A stretch of 64,000 nucleotides of DNA, taken from Siphonodentalium dalli. Its lineage: Eukaryota; Mollusca; Scaphopoda; Gadilida; Siphonodentaliidae. The translations under genes were made by a program, and so were the position numbers. Shown here piece by piece: positions 32,786-45,480 of this stretch; within the stretch, counting starts at the first letter, position 1, and every line of letters starts with the position of its first letter. Where the stretch lies: positions 8,115,512 through 8,179,511 of the forward strand of contig CP136064.1 in the NCBI GenBank assembly GCA_032622095.1, read 5' to 3'. The notes beneath the pieces are model-generated. The model saw only the letters and a program-made list of their open reading frames with translations, was not told the DNA's origin and made no database searches.

Positions 32786-34737
32786 GCTGGCTACGCCCAT
32801 GGTTATGGCTAAGGTACGATCAACACTCAAAGAAAAATTGTGTGTTCTCACCACTTCTGCACACAAAGAAACAACAAAAGGGGCATGTAAAATACACGGA
32901 ATCGTGATCGAGAAGCTTGTTAACCATCTGGCTAAGTACTTTGACCCATTTAAAGATGGCCCAGCGAGACATCTGTCGACAGGAGTTGAGATTGAGAAGG
33001 GTACGGTTGATGGATTGTTTGTCTTCAAAAGACCTCGGTGAGAAATTATTTACCGAATTCGTTGACAAGAGGATTAAGGTCACGGAGTCCGTTCGGGTAA
33101 GCCTTTTCGACAGAATTCCTAAGCCGAAAATCAAAACTGGCATGGAGAATAAGAAAAAGGATCCGAAAGTTGTCAACGTTCTGAAGGAAGATCACCAAGC
33201 TTTCGGTTTATTGGTCGGGAAGGCAACAACCCCATGCATCTGAAGCGCATTCACATCCATTGACATCAGTTCCGCTCGCTTTAGCAACACCAGAGCGAGA
33301 CTTTAGACAAGTATCCAAAGCTGCACTCAGAAACCATCTTATTGAGGAAACAAATGCTTGTTCTGACCAACCCGTGAAGAGCGCACATTGGTTGATCGAC
33401 GGTATGGCTGCTGTTAAAGAAATTCAAACATGTGATAGCTGGCTCAATTTCGGGAAGTTGCTACTGAGATTTTGTATGCCACCCAAAGATAGCGAAGCAC
33501 TGAGCCTCTCTCTCGTCTTCGATTCGTATTGTACCACGACAACGAAGCAACTGACACAACGACGGAGGGGGCTGCTAGCAGAAGAATTCACATAATCAGT
33601 GGAAATCAACAGATGCCAACCGGGAGAGAATGGGGATGGTTTCCTAAGCAACGGTGACAATAAGACGGAGCTTATATCTTACCTGCTTGAGCTGTTCAAA
33701 TCCGAAGAAATTAAGAAATATCTCAAAATTCCACTGGTTGTGACAAAGGAGAACGAGACATGGCGAATTACTTCAGATGACACACAACGCCAGGAAGATT
33801 GTAATCATCAAGAAGCCGATACTCAATTGGTGTTGATAGCTTCCAAGATGCCAGGTCATGTTGTGGTTCGAGCGGCGGACACAGACGTTCTCGTTCTGTT
33901 GTGTCATGCATTGGCACAGACAAAGCCTGCATACAAATGAATTATGAAGATTGACCATACGAGATGTATTGATGTATTGCGATCACTCGGGTGATGACGT
34001 GTGTGATGTTCTGCCAGCATATCACCGGATGTGATACAACATCATTCCCGTATGGCGTAGGAAAAATAAAACCACTTAGGAAAATGCTCAAAACAGATCA
34101 AACCAGTCTTCTGAAACAACATGGAACATCATTGTCTTCAGTGCTGAAAATTGAAGAAGCCCAGGTCTTCATGCAAACCGCTATGTACAGTGGGCGTTCT
34201 GGAGAATATTTTGTCGCAACACGCGTTAGGATGTATGAAAAGCAGAAAACTAAATCAAGTGCAAGTTTATGTCCATGCAGATAAGTACAGTGCAGTCGAA
34301 CACGTTAAGCGTAGCGATCTCCAGTGCTTCATATGACGGCAGTGTTTATCCCAGAATATCATCTAAACCGGGCCGTCTGTTGCAAACAGATGATGGAAAG
34401 AGGAGGATGGCCACATAATTCCTGTTTGGTTCATGAGCTCTCAGTTTCCACCAAGCCTCACACGCAGAGATTCAACTGGTCAAATCAACGTGGTAAAAGA
34501 CGGATATGAAGCGGATGCCGACGAGACTGAACAGCCAACTATTCTACCGAAGAAAAGGCTAAATAACTCGCGTGCTTCTCCGATTAAACTAAAACTGTCT
34601 AGTCCTGTTGAAGTGTCCAACAATGCATCTGACGAACTCGTCGCAAACTCATCATCTGGAGAATCTGCTTCTGCAACATGCAGTGTTGGTGATATATCTG
34701 ACGAATCATCCTTCAGTGACAGCATGGGTGACTGACA
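32786..34737 (+). pseudogene. Degenerate ORF with FEN1/PIN-like nuclease motifs
   Basis: A decayed protein gene read in several frames. N-terminal block: MAKVRSTLKEKLCVLTTSAH, KIHGIVIEKLVNHLAKYFDP (about 32,806-32,950). Middle: PERDFRQVSKAALRNHLIEE, SAHWLIDGMAAVKEIQTCDS, FGKLLLRFCMPP (33,288-33,484), then an in-frame stop at 33,593. Nuclease-like part: HQEADTQLVLIASK (33,806 on), VVRAADTDVLVLLC (33,866 on) and, after a frameshift, HITGCDTTSFPYGVGKIKPL (34,018 on). The EAD..DTD..GCDTTS..GxGK series parallels the acidic triad and helix-hairpin of FEN1-type PIN nucleases. Uncharacterised repeat-associated proteins with this series occur in many invertebrates. An acidic/serine-rich tail ends at about 34,735. 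At least one stop and three frameshifts disable it. Whether it came from a transposon or a host gene is open. Confidence 0.6.
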
Positions 34738-35329
34738 CATTACAAATTCTTTGGGCAGACAATAATATGTACGTTTGCATACCAATAGTCATATATAGAA
34801 CAACGCTTATTTTGAGATATTACTAGACGAGAGCAAGGTCCAATAGGCTCGAGTGGTATAATTGTGCAACTTACTTGAGTGTGGTAGTTTCTAACTAATT
34901 TCAACATACGTGTGCTTCTATTATTATTACACATCTCGCACATACGTCATATACATTATAATTGATATCGGCTGATTCATAACAATTTTTAAAACAAATG
35001 GTAATTTTTTCGTATGCAATAACCAATAATCATAAAATAATAATACTTCAGAATATTACCACACACATTGGAAATGTGCAATCCTATGATAATGGATATA
35101 AGTAATACAATAAGTGAATAACATAGTACTGAGAATGATGAGACTTGAGTATGGATGAATGGAAACTATATGTTGGAGTCTCTGAGTTGTATACATTCTG
35201 AGGAATTTGGCAGACAAATGAATTTTAATAGCCATTTTGGATGGTTTATATACCCATGTACCATATGGTACTATGGATCATTTGTTTATATGTATGGACC
35301 CTTATAATAACCCGCAAAGAAAATAATAA
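34738..35329. other. No recognised feature
   Basis: AT-rich, and leads into the ggcggccatcttgga repeats. Confidence 0.4.
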
Positions 35330-36180
35330 TTTTACATACCGTTCAATAAGCCTACACTGATTCTATTGATTCTGAGAAATTTTGGCGGCCATCTTGGAAT
35401 TTGGCGGCCATCTTGGATAGTTAACCAGGTGGTACTGTCGCTCATTTTTTTCATTATGGACAGCGATATAATAATTATCAAGACGTTTTTGTGATGTATA
35501 CATTCCGTTCACTTAGCCGATGCAATTGATTCTGAGACATTTTGGCCTCCATCTTGGATTTCGGTGGCCATATTGGATTTTAATGGCCATCTTGGATGGT
35601 TACTCAGGTGGTACTTTGGATAATTTGTTTTATGTATGGACCCTATTATAATAACCGGCAAAGAAAACAATAGTTTGACGGCTTTGGTGTATACATACCG
35701 TTCACTAAGCCTACATGCTATTGGTTTTGAGAAATTTTGGCGGCCATCTTTGATTTTGGTGGCCATCTTGAAAAGTTAACCAGGTGGTACCGTCGCTAAT
35801 TTTGTTCATTATGGATAGTATTATAATTATAATCAAATAAAACAATAATTTGACGTATTTGGGATGTATACTTACCATTCACTAAGTCTACACGCTATTG
35901 GATCTGAGAAAGTTTGGCGTCCATCTTTAATTTTGGCGGCCATATTGGATTTTTAGACGTCACCAAGGTGATATCAATGTCCATTTTGTTAAGTATGGTC
36001 CCTAGTATGATAATTATCAAAGAAAACAATATTTTGAAGTCAGTGAGTTGTATACATACCTCTCAGTAGACCAACTTCCTTTTTATTCCGATGCAATGGC
36101 GGCCATTTTGGATTTTGGCGGCCATCTTGGATTTCAGGCGATTTCTCGGGTGGCCCCAAGTCTCATTTAGTATGACCCCC
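35330..36180. repeat. About 185-bp imperfect tandem repeats with ggcggccatcttgga
   Basis: About five diverged units, each with tttggcggccatcttggatt, caggtggtac, a ttatggac/tataataat block, and gtatacataccgttcactaa. The ggccatctt core also contains the YY1-like half CCATNTT, but no function is claimed. Confidence 0.75.
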
Positions 36181-36455
36181 AGTATAATAATCACGAAAGA
36201 AAAAAAAAACGTTCCATAATTTTTTAGCTGTACCTGTCTATATTACACTACAATGCATCACCAAAATATACTGTCCGAAATCACAAGAAGACACCGGTCT
36301 CCCCGTGACTGTTAGCCAATATCGACATTTGCGGGGTTAATAACACAGATCGGAGTCGAGCGAACGAATAAAACTTTCTATGTTTACCTCTTGGTTTACA
36401 AACTTTTCTTTCGTGATTATTATACTGGGGGTCATACTAAATAAAATGAGACTAG
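36155..36455. repeat. Fold-back pair inside family X
   Basis: gtatgacccccagtataata then atcacgaaagaaaa at 36,168 is inverted at 36,408-36,445 (ttctttcgtgattattatac then tgggggtcatac). Between them lies cggggttaataacacagatc with gagcgaacg, the inverse of the family-X core at 25.75 kb. Confidence 0.75.
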
Positions 36456-36618
36456 CATTTGATGTGCAGACAATAGCATTTGAAACTGTAAATAGTGGTA
36501 ACTGATTTTGCTATGACCGGTAAATAGCTCTGTAGATACACCACCATTTAAACCAAATTTGAAGTTTGAACTCGAAAACACACACACCCAAAGATGGTAT
36601 ATGTGTTGCTTTCGTGAT

Positions 36619-36886
36619 ATGGTATAGCCTGGGGCCTATACTATGGACCATAATAATTGTAATCACAAGGTTATGGGAGGTACACAGGAGGCGTCAAGTG
36701 CAATAATCAAGTCACATGTGGAAAACCTATTATTTTATTGGTCACCATGCATGTGAACGCGGCATTACAAGAAGTCGCCTTTTCACTGTTAGAATAAGAG
36801 TGGATGTCTATGGTAATCGACACCTTTTGTGTGCCCCACAGAAGCTTGTGATTACAATAATTGTGTTCTATAGTATAGGGCCCAGG
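36619..36886. mobile_element. Inverted-repeat MITE with possible 7-bp target duplication
   Basis: Arms cctggggcctatactatgg.. with aattgtaatcacaag (36,628) and the mirror cttgtgattacaatt..ctatagtatagggcccagg (to 36,886). TCGTGAT occurs at 36,612-36,618 and 36,887-36,893 and could be the target duplication, leaving nine unpaired bases at the left end. Confidence 0.7.
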
Positions 36887-36914
36887 TCGTGATGCTGTTC
36901 TAGAACGTTGATTT

Positions 36915-37284
36915 TATCTCGGATACCTCTAAATGCACATGTGGATACGAAGTCGAAGATGCCTTTCATTATTTCTTTGAGTGCCCCCTGTATGCTACCG
37001 AAAGATGCGAACTCTTCAATAATATTGCAGCCCACCAATTTATAATATCTAACATTTCCTCCTTACTCACAGGGATATCATCAGAATCGAATCGACGCAA
37101 TGAAATTCTTTTCCATTTTGTTTATTCATACATTTCATCAACGAAACGCTTTAATTAGGCCCCCTCCGCTAACAAATATAGGCGAGATCCTCCTTTGCGT
37201 TACAAATGTTGACTACCTCAGATGAAATTTCAAAAGCAGGATAGGACTGACAGCAATCACAACCACACCATACATCATCCTGTA
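36915..37284 (+). pseudogene. LINE 3' end, part 1 (5'-truncated, split by 13.6-kb insert)
   Basis: Encodes the C-terminal zinc-knuckle region of a non-LTR retrotransposon: FISDTSKCTCGYEVEDAF then HYFFECPLYATERCELFN, ending YSYISSTKRFN and a stop at about 37,156-37,158, then 3' UTR. Compare YCLCGQLEDNDHYVMNC in the LINE at 14.6 kb. The left boundary is set by an 11-bp target duplication AACGTTGATTT (36,904-36,914) that recurs at 51,032-51,042 after the A-rich 3' end. The rest of the 3' UTR lies at 50,903-51,031. Confidence 0.85.
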
Positions 37285-37505
37285 TACCCATATAAAAATG
37301 TACCTGGGTAAATCCACCCAGGTTTTTTGGGCCGAAACCCAGGTAAAAATCTATCTACCAAGACATCCACCAACCATTAAGACCCCGCGAAACCTGGGTT
37401 TTACCATGATTTACCCACCTGAAGCTGGATAAAAACCCTGGTATGGGTAAACCTGAATGTAATTACCCAGGTGACCACACCCAGGTGTACCTTAAGGAAA
37501 CATTA

Positions 37506-39000
37506 AGGAAACTGATTGTGCAGCAATACAAGTTTATTCAAGGACAACAAACTAACTAAAGATAAAATACATGTATAGAAACACATGTAATATATAAATA
37601 TATAAACTCATTAAACTGCATGGGTTAAAACTTACTGACAACAAGAGTTGGGTTAAAATTTTGATTAAAAAACACTTGCAAAGTCCCTCTGCATACATGT
37701 ATATGGTATGTTAGGCAAGTTACATGTACATGTAGTTGCAATGTATACTAGTACCGGTACATGACATACCGGTGGACACAAAAATCATTATTTTAGTTCC
37801 AATGTCATTTACCAGAATACATGTACATGTTGTACCTTGCAACTACATCTACAGTGAGGTAGTTTTGTCTCATTTAAACTTTCTAAATGGGTTTCTCCCT
37901 TTGAATGACATAAACTAATGTGAGTATACACATGAGCTGTGGTGTGAAATACACACCAAAAAAATATTTCTTAGTCTGAGGACATGTTTCCTGTCATTAT
38001 CTTACTGCTTACAAATATAGATTTGTAATAATGTGCTGTAATGCTCCAGAAATAGTCATATTTTGTCCTGGTTCATAAGAACATATTATTTCTTAGTGTT
38101 AGAAGGACATGTTGTCTGATATTATTTGACTCATAAACCCCCAAATGTACATGTAAACAGAACATTCGGGAAAGAGACACACCATCTTTATCCTGTTTTA
38201 TATCAGTACTAAGTAGCAATATTGATCAGATAGCAAAATATGCTATAAATAGATTTCAGATGGTAGAGATTAAACAATCACATTAATTGCACCAACTCGA
38301 AACAGTTAACATACCCTGTAGAATACAGACTATGATCAAGGAGGGTGTCACACACACCCCACCCCGCTTTGGTATGTGATATTCAAGCCATTTTCAGGTG
38401 GTATGCTATATACATGTACATACCCAATGTTATCTGGTACTAGGATTTCACACGGCAATATAACCGGCATTCACGATTCAGCAAAAAGGCTAGTATGCAG
38501 ATATAATAGCAGAAAATTATACAAATTTTGAGTATTTTCCAGCTTAAACAGACCCAAGTGATATATTTTTATCTAATTCAGTCTAATGGCTCTTGATATG
38601 TTGATGTTTTGGATACTATTTCAGCAAATGTGAGAAAAAGTGGCTTCTTTGGGGCATCAGCTTGTCTGAAAAATATATCAAGGTCCCCTAAATCCGATAC
38701 TACATTTCAGAACAATCCAACCAGTGTCCCATGAAATGGTGGATAATAAACTATCATACCAAATTTGATTCAGATTTGATCACACAAACTAAAATTATGA
38801 TGCGGAAACCAGAAATTAACACGATTCTAAGTCGAAACAGGGCCATAACTCTCGCAAAAATGAGCGGAGCACACCTATATTCGAACTTGACCTGTATTTT
38901 GGTCTGATAAACTTACATACCACATTTGGTTCAGATATGATCACACAAACTGAAGTTATCATCCGGAAACCTACAATTTTCAAAGTTTAAATGTCTATTA
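37506..39000. other. Inside the block: tacatgta-rich DNA and a direct repeat
   Basis: No gene. atttgattcagatttgatca..acaaact (38,763) is repeated as atttggttcagatatgatca..acaaact (38,924), 161 bp apart, with gggccataactct between. tacatgta and accggtac words are frequent here and to 47 kb. Confidence 0.5.
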
Positions 39001-39390
39001 GGCGACACCAATTTTTAAGTCTGGTTTACGAACATGTGGGCTGATGTGGGGAGAAAAAAAGTAGATGCAGGAGGGGAAAAAAATAAAAATAAAAAAAATT
39101 GTCCCCCCCAATTTATATCAAGTAAATCTTGAAATTTTACATAAATTTTACAAAAATTGTGAAAAAAAACTTTTCGAATGAAATTCTGAACCAAACAAGA
39201 CATTTCTTGTCATGAAATACATGAAAATATGGATCTGCAAATGATCATAAGCAGAACCGGATGCGACAGCACATGAAAATCAGTACGCGTGTAAAATTAT
39301 TTGGGACAAAAAAGTAAAAAAAAAAATTCATGAAATGGAAAAAAAGTTGTAGGAGGTGTTCGTAAACCGGACTTAAAAATTGGTGTCGCC
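39001..39390 (+). mobile_element. Harbinger-like MITE, copy 1
   Basis: 390 bp with inverted termini ggcgacaccaatttttaagt then ctggtttacgaaca. It is flanked by TTA on both sides (38,998-39,000 and 39,391-39,393). A 3-bp TWA target duplication is characteristic of PIF/Harbinger elements. No ORF of significance. Confidence 0.82.
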
Positions 39391-39424
39391 TTATGTGTAT
39401 ATAACTCATATAGCTAACTATTAA

Positions 39425-40342
39425 AGGTGCTCAATCAGATTCGATGGTCCCCATATAATTAGATTCCAACAACAAATTTTTTTTTAGAAATGATGCTTCA
39501 GTAATATCAGAATCGATTAATTGCCCAAAAATAATGCTAACCACTGTCAACTACATGTATAGTATAAAATCGCCTGATACGTTATATTTATCAACATGCT
39601 GTTCGACGAAGTTTGACCTTATTATCAACACAAAGCCTCTTCATTTTAGAGTTATCCATCTTCATCCGTCGGCTCGTCAAATTTTTCTGGGCCACTATTA
39701 AGTATCGATGGTGATAAATATTAAAATTTCAAAAATTGATATCTAATAACTCTGAGCTTTGATACATGTAGGTGGGTCCCTCGACTTGATTAAAATATTG
39801 TTACCCCCCCCCCCCCGATTCCATATACATGTATATGTAAATAGCAAATGAGGGGCACTTAATCGGATTATGCATCTTTAAACTGTATTTGAATTTAAAG
39901 ATGCATAATCTGATTAAGGGCCCCCTGAATTAATGCTCGCACATTACTCTTTATTTGGACTTGGGGGGTAAAAGATATTTGGTACGAGTCGAGGAACCCA
40001 CCACCTATCAAAGCTCAGAGTTATTAGATATCAATTTTTGAAATATACTATTTTTCACGATCAAGAATTAATAGTGGCCCACGGTCTCGGACCAAATTTC
40101 AGATGAAGATGGATAACTCTAAAATCAAGAGGCTTTCTGTTGATAATAAGGCCAAATTTTGTAGAACAACATGTTGATAAATAACATATGTCAGGCAATT
40201 GTATACTTTAGTTGACAGTGGTTAGCATTATTTTAGGGCAATTAATCAATTCTGATAACGTAACTGAAGCAGCCTTTCTAAATACAAATGTATGATGTTG
40301 GAATCTGATTATATGGGTATCATCGAACCGGATTGAGTACCT
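39425..40342. mobile_element. 918-bp TTAA-flanked fold-back element
   Basis: TTAA at 39,421-39,424 and 40,343-40,346 flank aggtgctcaatcagattcga and its mirror tcgaaccggattgagtacct. The arms pair over several hundred bases, including the gataactctaaa-type block at 39,645-39,680 and 40,115-40,135. The centre holds a smaller palindrome, aagatgcataatctgattaa with mirror at 39,855. A diverged half-copy is at 16,810-17,010. Confidence 0.82.
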
Positions 40343-40954
40343 TTAAAATGAACTGTATCCAGTATAAACATGTTAAACCTGATAATTAATTAGAGCATGC
40401 AGTCCCTGTTGACATGCGGTATCCGCTGGTAATCTTACCACAGTAATATGTGTTAACTGTGATAACCAAGTTAATTGTTTTTACCACAAAAATTCTGAAT
40501 TCTATCTAGACATTTTGAAACAATAAAAAAAAAATTCTGGTGTGATTACAATGTCAACTTTAAAACAAAATTCATATAAACATCGCATGAAAAATACAGC
40601 CTAACTGCAAATGTGAGGTGGACCACATTCTGCGGCGGTATAACTGACTGCGGTTGATCGCATGAACACGCCTGAATACTGCAGTAATACCCGAGTAATA
40701 TAAGGCGAGTTGATTAATTAAAGCATAGCTGTAATTTTACATGTATGTTCTATAGACTTTGTTGGGAAAGAGAATATAGCTGTGCGACAATGTTAATCCT
40801 GATGAGCTAAGTTAGAAATTTTTCAATCGAAACCTCATAAAAAAAAATATAAATTCAGTTCTCAATTTTCGAACACTTCTAGGAAATTGTTCAAAAATAT
40901 TGTTAAAAGATGCCCATTCGATTTGACACTGTAAATATACCCTGTTCAAGTGTT

Positions 40955-41062
40955 CCTGCTAATGTGCTATGATGCGGTTGGGTCCTGCTTAATTGCTATG
41001 AATTGCACTACCCGCATCATAGCAATTCAGCAGGACCACCAGCATCATAGCATATTAGCAGG
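40955..41062. repeat. Nested double palindrome
   Basis: Outer arms cctgctaatgtgctatgatg / catcatagcatattagcagg; inner arms ggtcctgcttaattgctatg / catagcaattcagcaggacc. Confidence 0.82.
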
Positions 41063-41488
41063 ACCACTTGGCCAGTGGTAAAATAGTTTGTTTTCCATAC
41101 GGATATGTGTTTTCAAATAATCATGTAATGATATCTAACATACATGTATATGATCCCATTTATAGGTTTTATTCATCACGGCCAGATAAACTTTGTATAC
41201 AGACAGTTTTACCAAACTTAGAATTTGTATTAGGTGCTTTCATTGTAGCTGTAATTACTAGTATTAAAAGAGTGCTCAATAAAGTTTGTTTTATCATTTA
41301 TGCTCATTTGGAATTTGGATGCTATTTAATTCTGTTTATCTATATAATTGGCTGCACTGCTAAATTTTGACTCATTTCAGTCATTTGATGTCAGTACATG
41401 TAGTTGTCCATCGAAATGGCGAACACAACCAAAGACAAATTACAAGAGGAAAGACAACAAATACATTTGATGTGCACTAAAACAGATA

Positions 41489-41653
41489 CAGTAGTGCCCT
41501 AATAAATCGACCCCTTAACCACAGCAGAATTATGTGTAACTTTCAGGATTTAGTCGGATATATGGCTTGTTGCCATTCATCGGAAAGCTCTCCCCGAGTT
41601 TAATACCCGTAATTCTGCTGTGGTTAAGGAGTCGATTAATTAGAGCATTACTG
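41489..41653. mobile_element. pogo-like MITE, copy 1 (deleted centre)
   Basis: 165 bp between TA dinucleotides at 41,487 and 41,654, with ends CAGTAGTGCCCTAATAAATC and, inverted, CAGTAATGCTCTAATTAATC. CAGTA-type ends with TA duplication fit the Tigger/pogo group. Arms pair through ccacagcagaatta. The right half of the inner palindrome seen in copy 2 is missing. Confidence 0.82.
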
Positions 41654-43158
41654 TAGTTACAAATGTATGTCTAGCCTCCTGTTGTGTCACTAATAAGATC
41701 TTTAATTCACATACGGTACACATGTACATGTACATGTACATGTACTATATACCCGTTCAAGCGTTTACAAGTGTCAGTCGTCGAGAAACTGACCAAAAGT
41801 TTTGGTAGTATATAATATAGGCTAGCACTGCACTTGGGCTACATGTACATGTACTGTAAGTGATTATAATGTACTATTTTTATATTCTGCTGTGAAAGTG
41901 TTGCTGAATGAAATTTAAGTTTACCCCGATATTCTAAGTCCGCTCGACTAAGATGGGTTTTTTCTCGAAAACTGATATCTGAATATACATGACTTTTTGT
42001 ACGTCTTCCACTGGTTGGTATTCCCTCTAAAATGACTAATTTTAACTGATTAGATTAGCCCTGGTATGGAAAACTCTAACTGTTATAGCCCGATGAGCAG
42101 TTTACTGCCAACAGCGGTGATGATATGATGACCAGCGTTGTGCATGGCATATGTTGATCCAGGTAAGAATGCTACCATACATTCCAAACATTCATTAAAT
42201 ATCTTATTAATAGTAACCCAAACTACACAAGAGACTAGTATAACTAAGATTGGGCTCGATTAATGATGTGACACTTTCAGTACTTCATTTACTAGTAGCC
42301 TGGTACTGGTGGGCCTGGCTACAGATACTTGTTTGGCGTGTTTGAGGCCTGTGGCACAAGGGCAGCAGAATCAATTAAAATTTCTCTTATTGTAGTGTAG
42401 TACATGTACATGAATAGTACCGGTAGTACAGCACACAAAGAGGTATATAGTACCGGCACATGTACATGTATTCTCTCTGTTTTCACACATGTTTTTTTTC
42501 AATTTAACAACATGAGTCTTTTATGACACATACATGTACTAAAGTGAAAGTAGGCCTACATGTATATAATGTGCACCCAGTATACCGGTACATGTACTGA
42601 TATATTACATTGCAATACAGTCCGAGTACAATGATATAGCAATATTATGCATAGTAGAATAACAACCTTTTGTACAAACAGTCCTGACAATGATATACCG
42701 GGATATCATGGTGATAGTTCATACATTTGGAATTACCGAATACCTGAGTTTGTGGATAGACCGCTTCATGCGATGTTTATGTGAATTTTTATTTTTAAGT
42801 CGGCATTGCATACGGTAGTCCTATAAACCACACCAGAGAATAGCAATTGTCGGTCAGTGACCAACTTCTTATGTTTATGCAATCGATACAATCCGGTTCT
42901 GCTTTTGATGTCCAGTTCGATATTTGTGGTGTGTTCTTGTGCAAAAATATAATTCTAACTAATGCGCCAAAAATCAGGTTTATAAATTTATCCTTTCTTG
43001 AGCAAGAGCAACTCGTAAAACTTGTATGGTATAACATTCCAAACTGAGTATTTCTGCTATCAAACCATATGATAATAATGTTGAACCGGACATCGAAATC
43101 TGAACCGCATTTATGGATTGCAGCACGTGATGTTGAATAAATAGTTATAGAGGATATA
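41654..43158. other. Inside the block: microsatellite and dispersed repeat, no gene
   Basis: 41,718-41,745 is a (acatgt)n run. 41,885-41,995 (gctgaatgaaatttaagttt, ctcgactaagatgg, aaaactgatatctgaat) matches 55,900-55,995 and, more weakly, 56,695-56,775. Confidence 0.5.
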
Positions 43159-43375
43159 CAGTAATGCTCTAATTAATCGACTCCTTAACTACAGCAGAAT
43201 TATGGGTAACTTTTCAGGATTTAGTCGGAAATATGGGTTGATGCCATTCATCGGAAAGCTCTCGGTGAGAGCTTTCCGATGAATGCCAACAAGCCATATT
43301 TCGGACTAAATCCTGAAAAGTTACCCATAATTCTGCTGTAGTTAAGGAGTCGATTAATTAGCTCTAGAATTACTG
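43159..43375. mobile_element. pogo-like MITE, copy 2 (full palindrome)
   Basis: 217 bp between TA at 43,157 and 43,376. Near-perfect fold-back from cagtaatgctctaattaatc to its mirror, except an inserted gctcta near the right end (attagctctagaattactg). Confidence 0.87.
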
Positions 43376-44488
43376 TAACATGGTTTATAATATACAAATG
43401 TATACTGTATGGGAAACATCAGAGGTTTACAAAGTAATAAAAACAGTTGATTTGTTCTTTATTCTTGTGGTTATATACACGTACATACATGTATTCTAAA
43501 AATAAATGTCCTTTACAACGTGGATCAATGAAATGCGGTTGTTGCATTTAAAATGCATTGAGGGTGCATTGTATCACGCCACTTTGTAAATGCCTTAATG
43601 ACAGCATTTAAATTAAATGCACTGCATTGGGAATAATCGCAGTCGCATTGAAATTACCGATCATTGCGCCGAAAAAGTATACTAGTATGAACACCCAAAT
43701 AACGATACGATAGTGTATTTTGCAATTTTAGTTATAATTTTGTTTAATTTAAATTCACATCTGAATAATTCTGTGTTATTTTCCCACTCCTGGTGTACAT
43801 GTATATGTTCGGAATCGGACATTCATGATGTAGTTTTCCATTCAAAATGGAATAAACATAAATAAACACTGTTGACATTAATTGTTTTATAATCAGAATC
43901 TGATAATCATGACTCTCATTTTGATTCTAGTAAAAAGTCTTGATTCCCTGTAGAAAGTGAAACACTAACATTTTGATTATTGCCAAAAATCTGATGGATT
44001 TTAAGGCCTGCATCAAGACATTTGTTTGTGAATAAATCAAGGTAAATGTGTTAAAATATGAACGCATTTACAAATGCGTTGCTCCAAAATCGCAAAGTAG
44101 ATTCGAACATGTGGTCGCTTTTCTAAGAAATTTGTGAGTGGTCTGTACATGTACATACATGTAAGTTACTTGACCAATTACACAAGGAGAAGGAGTCGAG
44201 GGACACAATCAATGAGGACGTTAGTACTAAAAAATATTTTTTTACGCAAGGAACGAACACAAGGCCACTTTCTTAATTTATATTAAGAGCCAACAAGACA
44301 GATCGTAAATCGCTGTTATATGACAATATATGTGGCCATCATAATGGTCGACAGGCATGACGCCAACAAAAACCAATCTGTCAGGCCAATATAAAGAAGT
44401 CGCGACTTATTGCTGGTGGAACCTATTAAAGGCATCGTTCCATTTCGTTAATAACAACTTACATGTAACATTCACCTCCACCTCTTTA

Positions 44489-45438
44489 CTCTTGGGCTCC
44501 AAATAAATATGCATACACCAGCTGCATCCACGTTTATTATTTTTCTTGGGAAATCCCCCCCTCCCCGCACAGTGCTTATTTGGGTCTGCACGTTTATTAA
44601 TATTTTGAAGCTATGAAAATTTAAATCAGCACAAATTCAAGATTTCTATATGATTCAGATGTAAAAATGATCAACACGTCTACATTAGTTACTATAGCTA
44701 AACAAGACATTTTGTCATATGTTTATACTTTACTGTGAAATTGCGTTTCTTCCGTTCTCCATGAACGGATTCTCAAAATGTTTGGTTTTCCAAAAAACAA
44801 GGATTCGAACTGTCTGAACTGAACTCCATCCGTTCGTTTAAATAGATGAATAAATAGTGGGAAAGACATACAATCCTAATTCATAATGAATTTAAGTATA
44901 TAAATATAAATAATAAACGGCGGATTCAACGTGGTCATGGGTTTTGACCGCTTTAAAAAATCAGCAAACTCCGCATGAACCCCTTCGGGGTTCATGCAGT
45001 TTGCTGATTTTTTTCTCGCGGTCAAAATCCCATGACCACATTGAAACCGCCGTTCATTTCTTATATGAATAACACAATTTAAGATTGGTGAATTATTTCT
45101 TTTGGTTAATTTAATAAACGTACAGGACCAAATAACGATCGTACAGGTGGGAATTTTACCTCGATTTTAATAATCGTACATTAGGCACTCAAGAGTACAT
45201 ATTCAAGTATGTGGCAAACCAAAAAAACACCACATGATACATACATGTACCTGTACTACATGTTGACTCGTATACCTGAACCTGCTATAAAAATTATTTG
45301 GTTAACCACAGTTGATGTTTTGCTCAGAGTTCCCCCTGCACTATTATTTGGGTCTGTACTTTTATTAACTTTCAATGGAATTTCCCCCCCCCCCCCGCAC
45401 TATTATTTGGGCCTGCACTTTTATTTGGAGCCTGAGAG
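44489..45438. mobile_element. 950-bp TA-flanked inverted-repeat element
   Basis: Ends ctcttgggctccaaataaa and inverted ctctcaggctccaaataaa, bracketed by TA at 44,487 and 45,439. Subterminal atttgggtctgcac/gtttatt motifs recur at 44,578, 45,347 and 45,403. It contains the hairpin at 44,918-45,052. Confidence 0.65.
44918..45052. repeat. 135-bp hairpin
   Basis: cggcggattcaacgtggtca.. pairs with ..tgaccacattgaaaccgccg. The central loop tip is gaaccccttcggggttc. Arms are about 60 bp with few mismatches. Confidence 0.88.
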
Positions 45439-45480
45439 TAAGTTGCATTGACATTTATTTTCACGAATTACCATGCTAAA

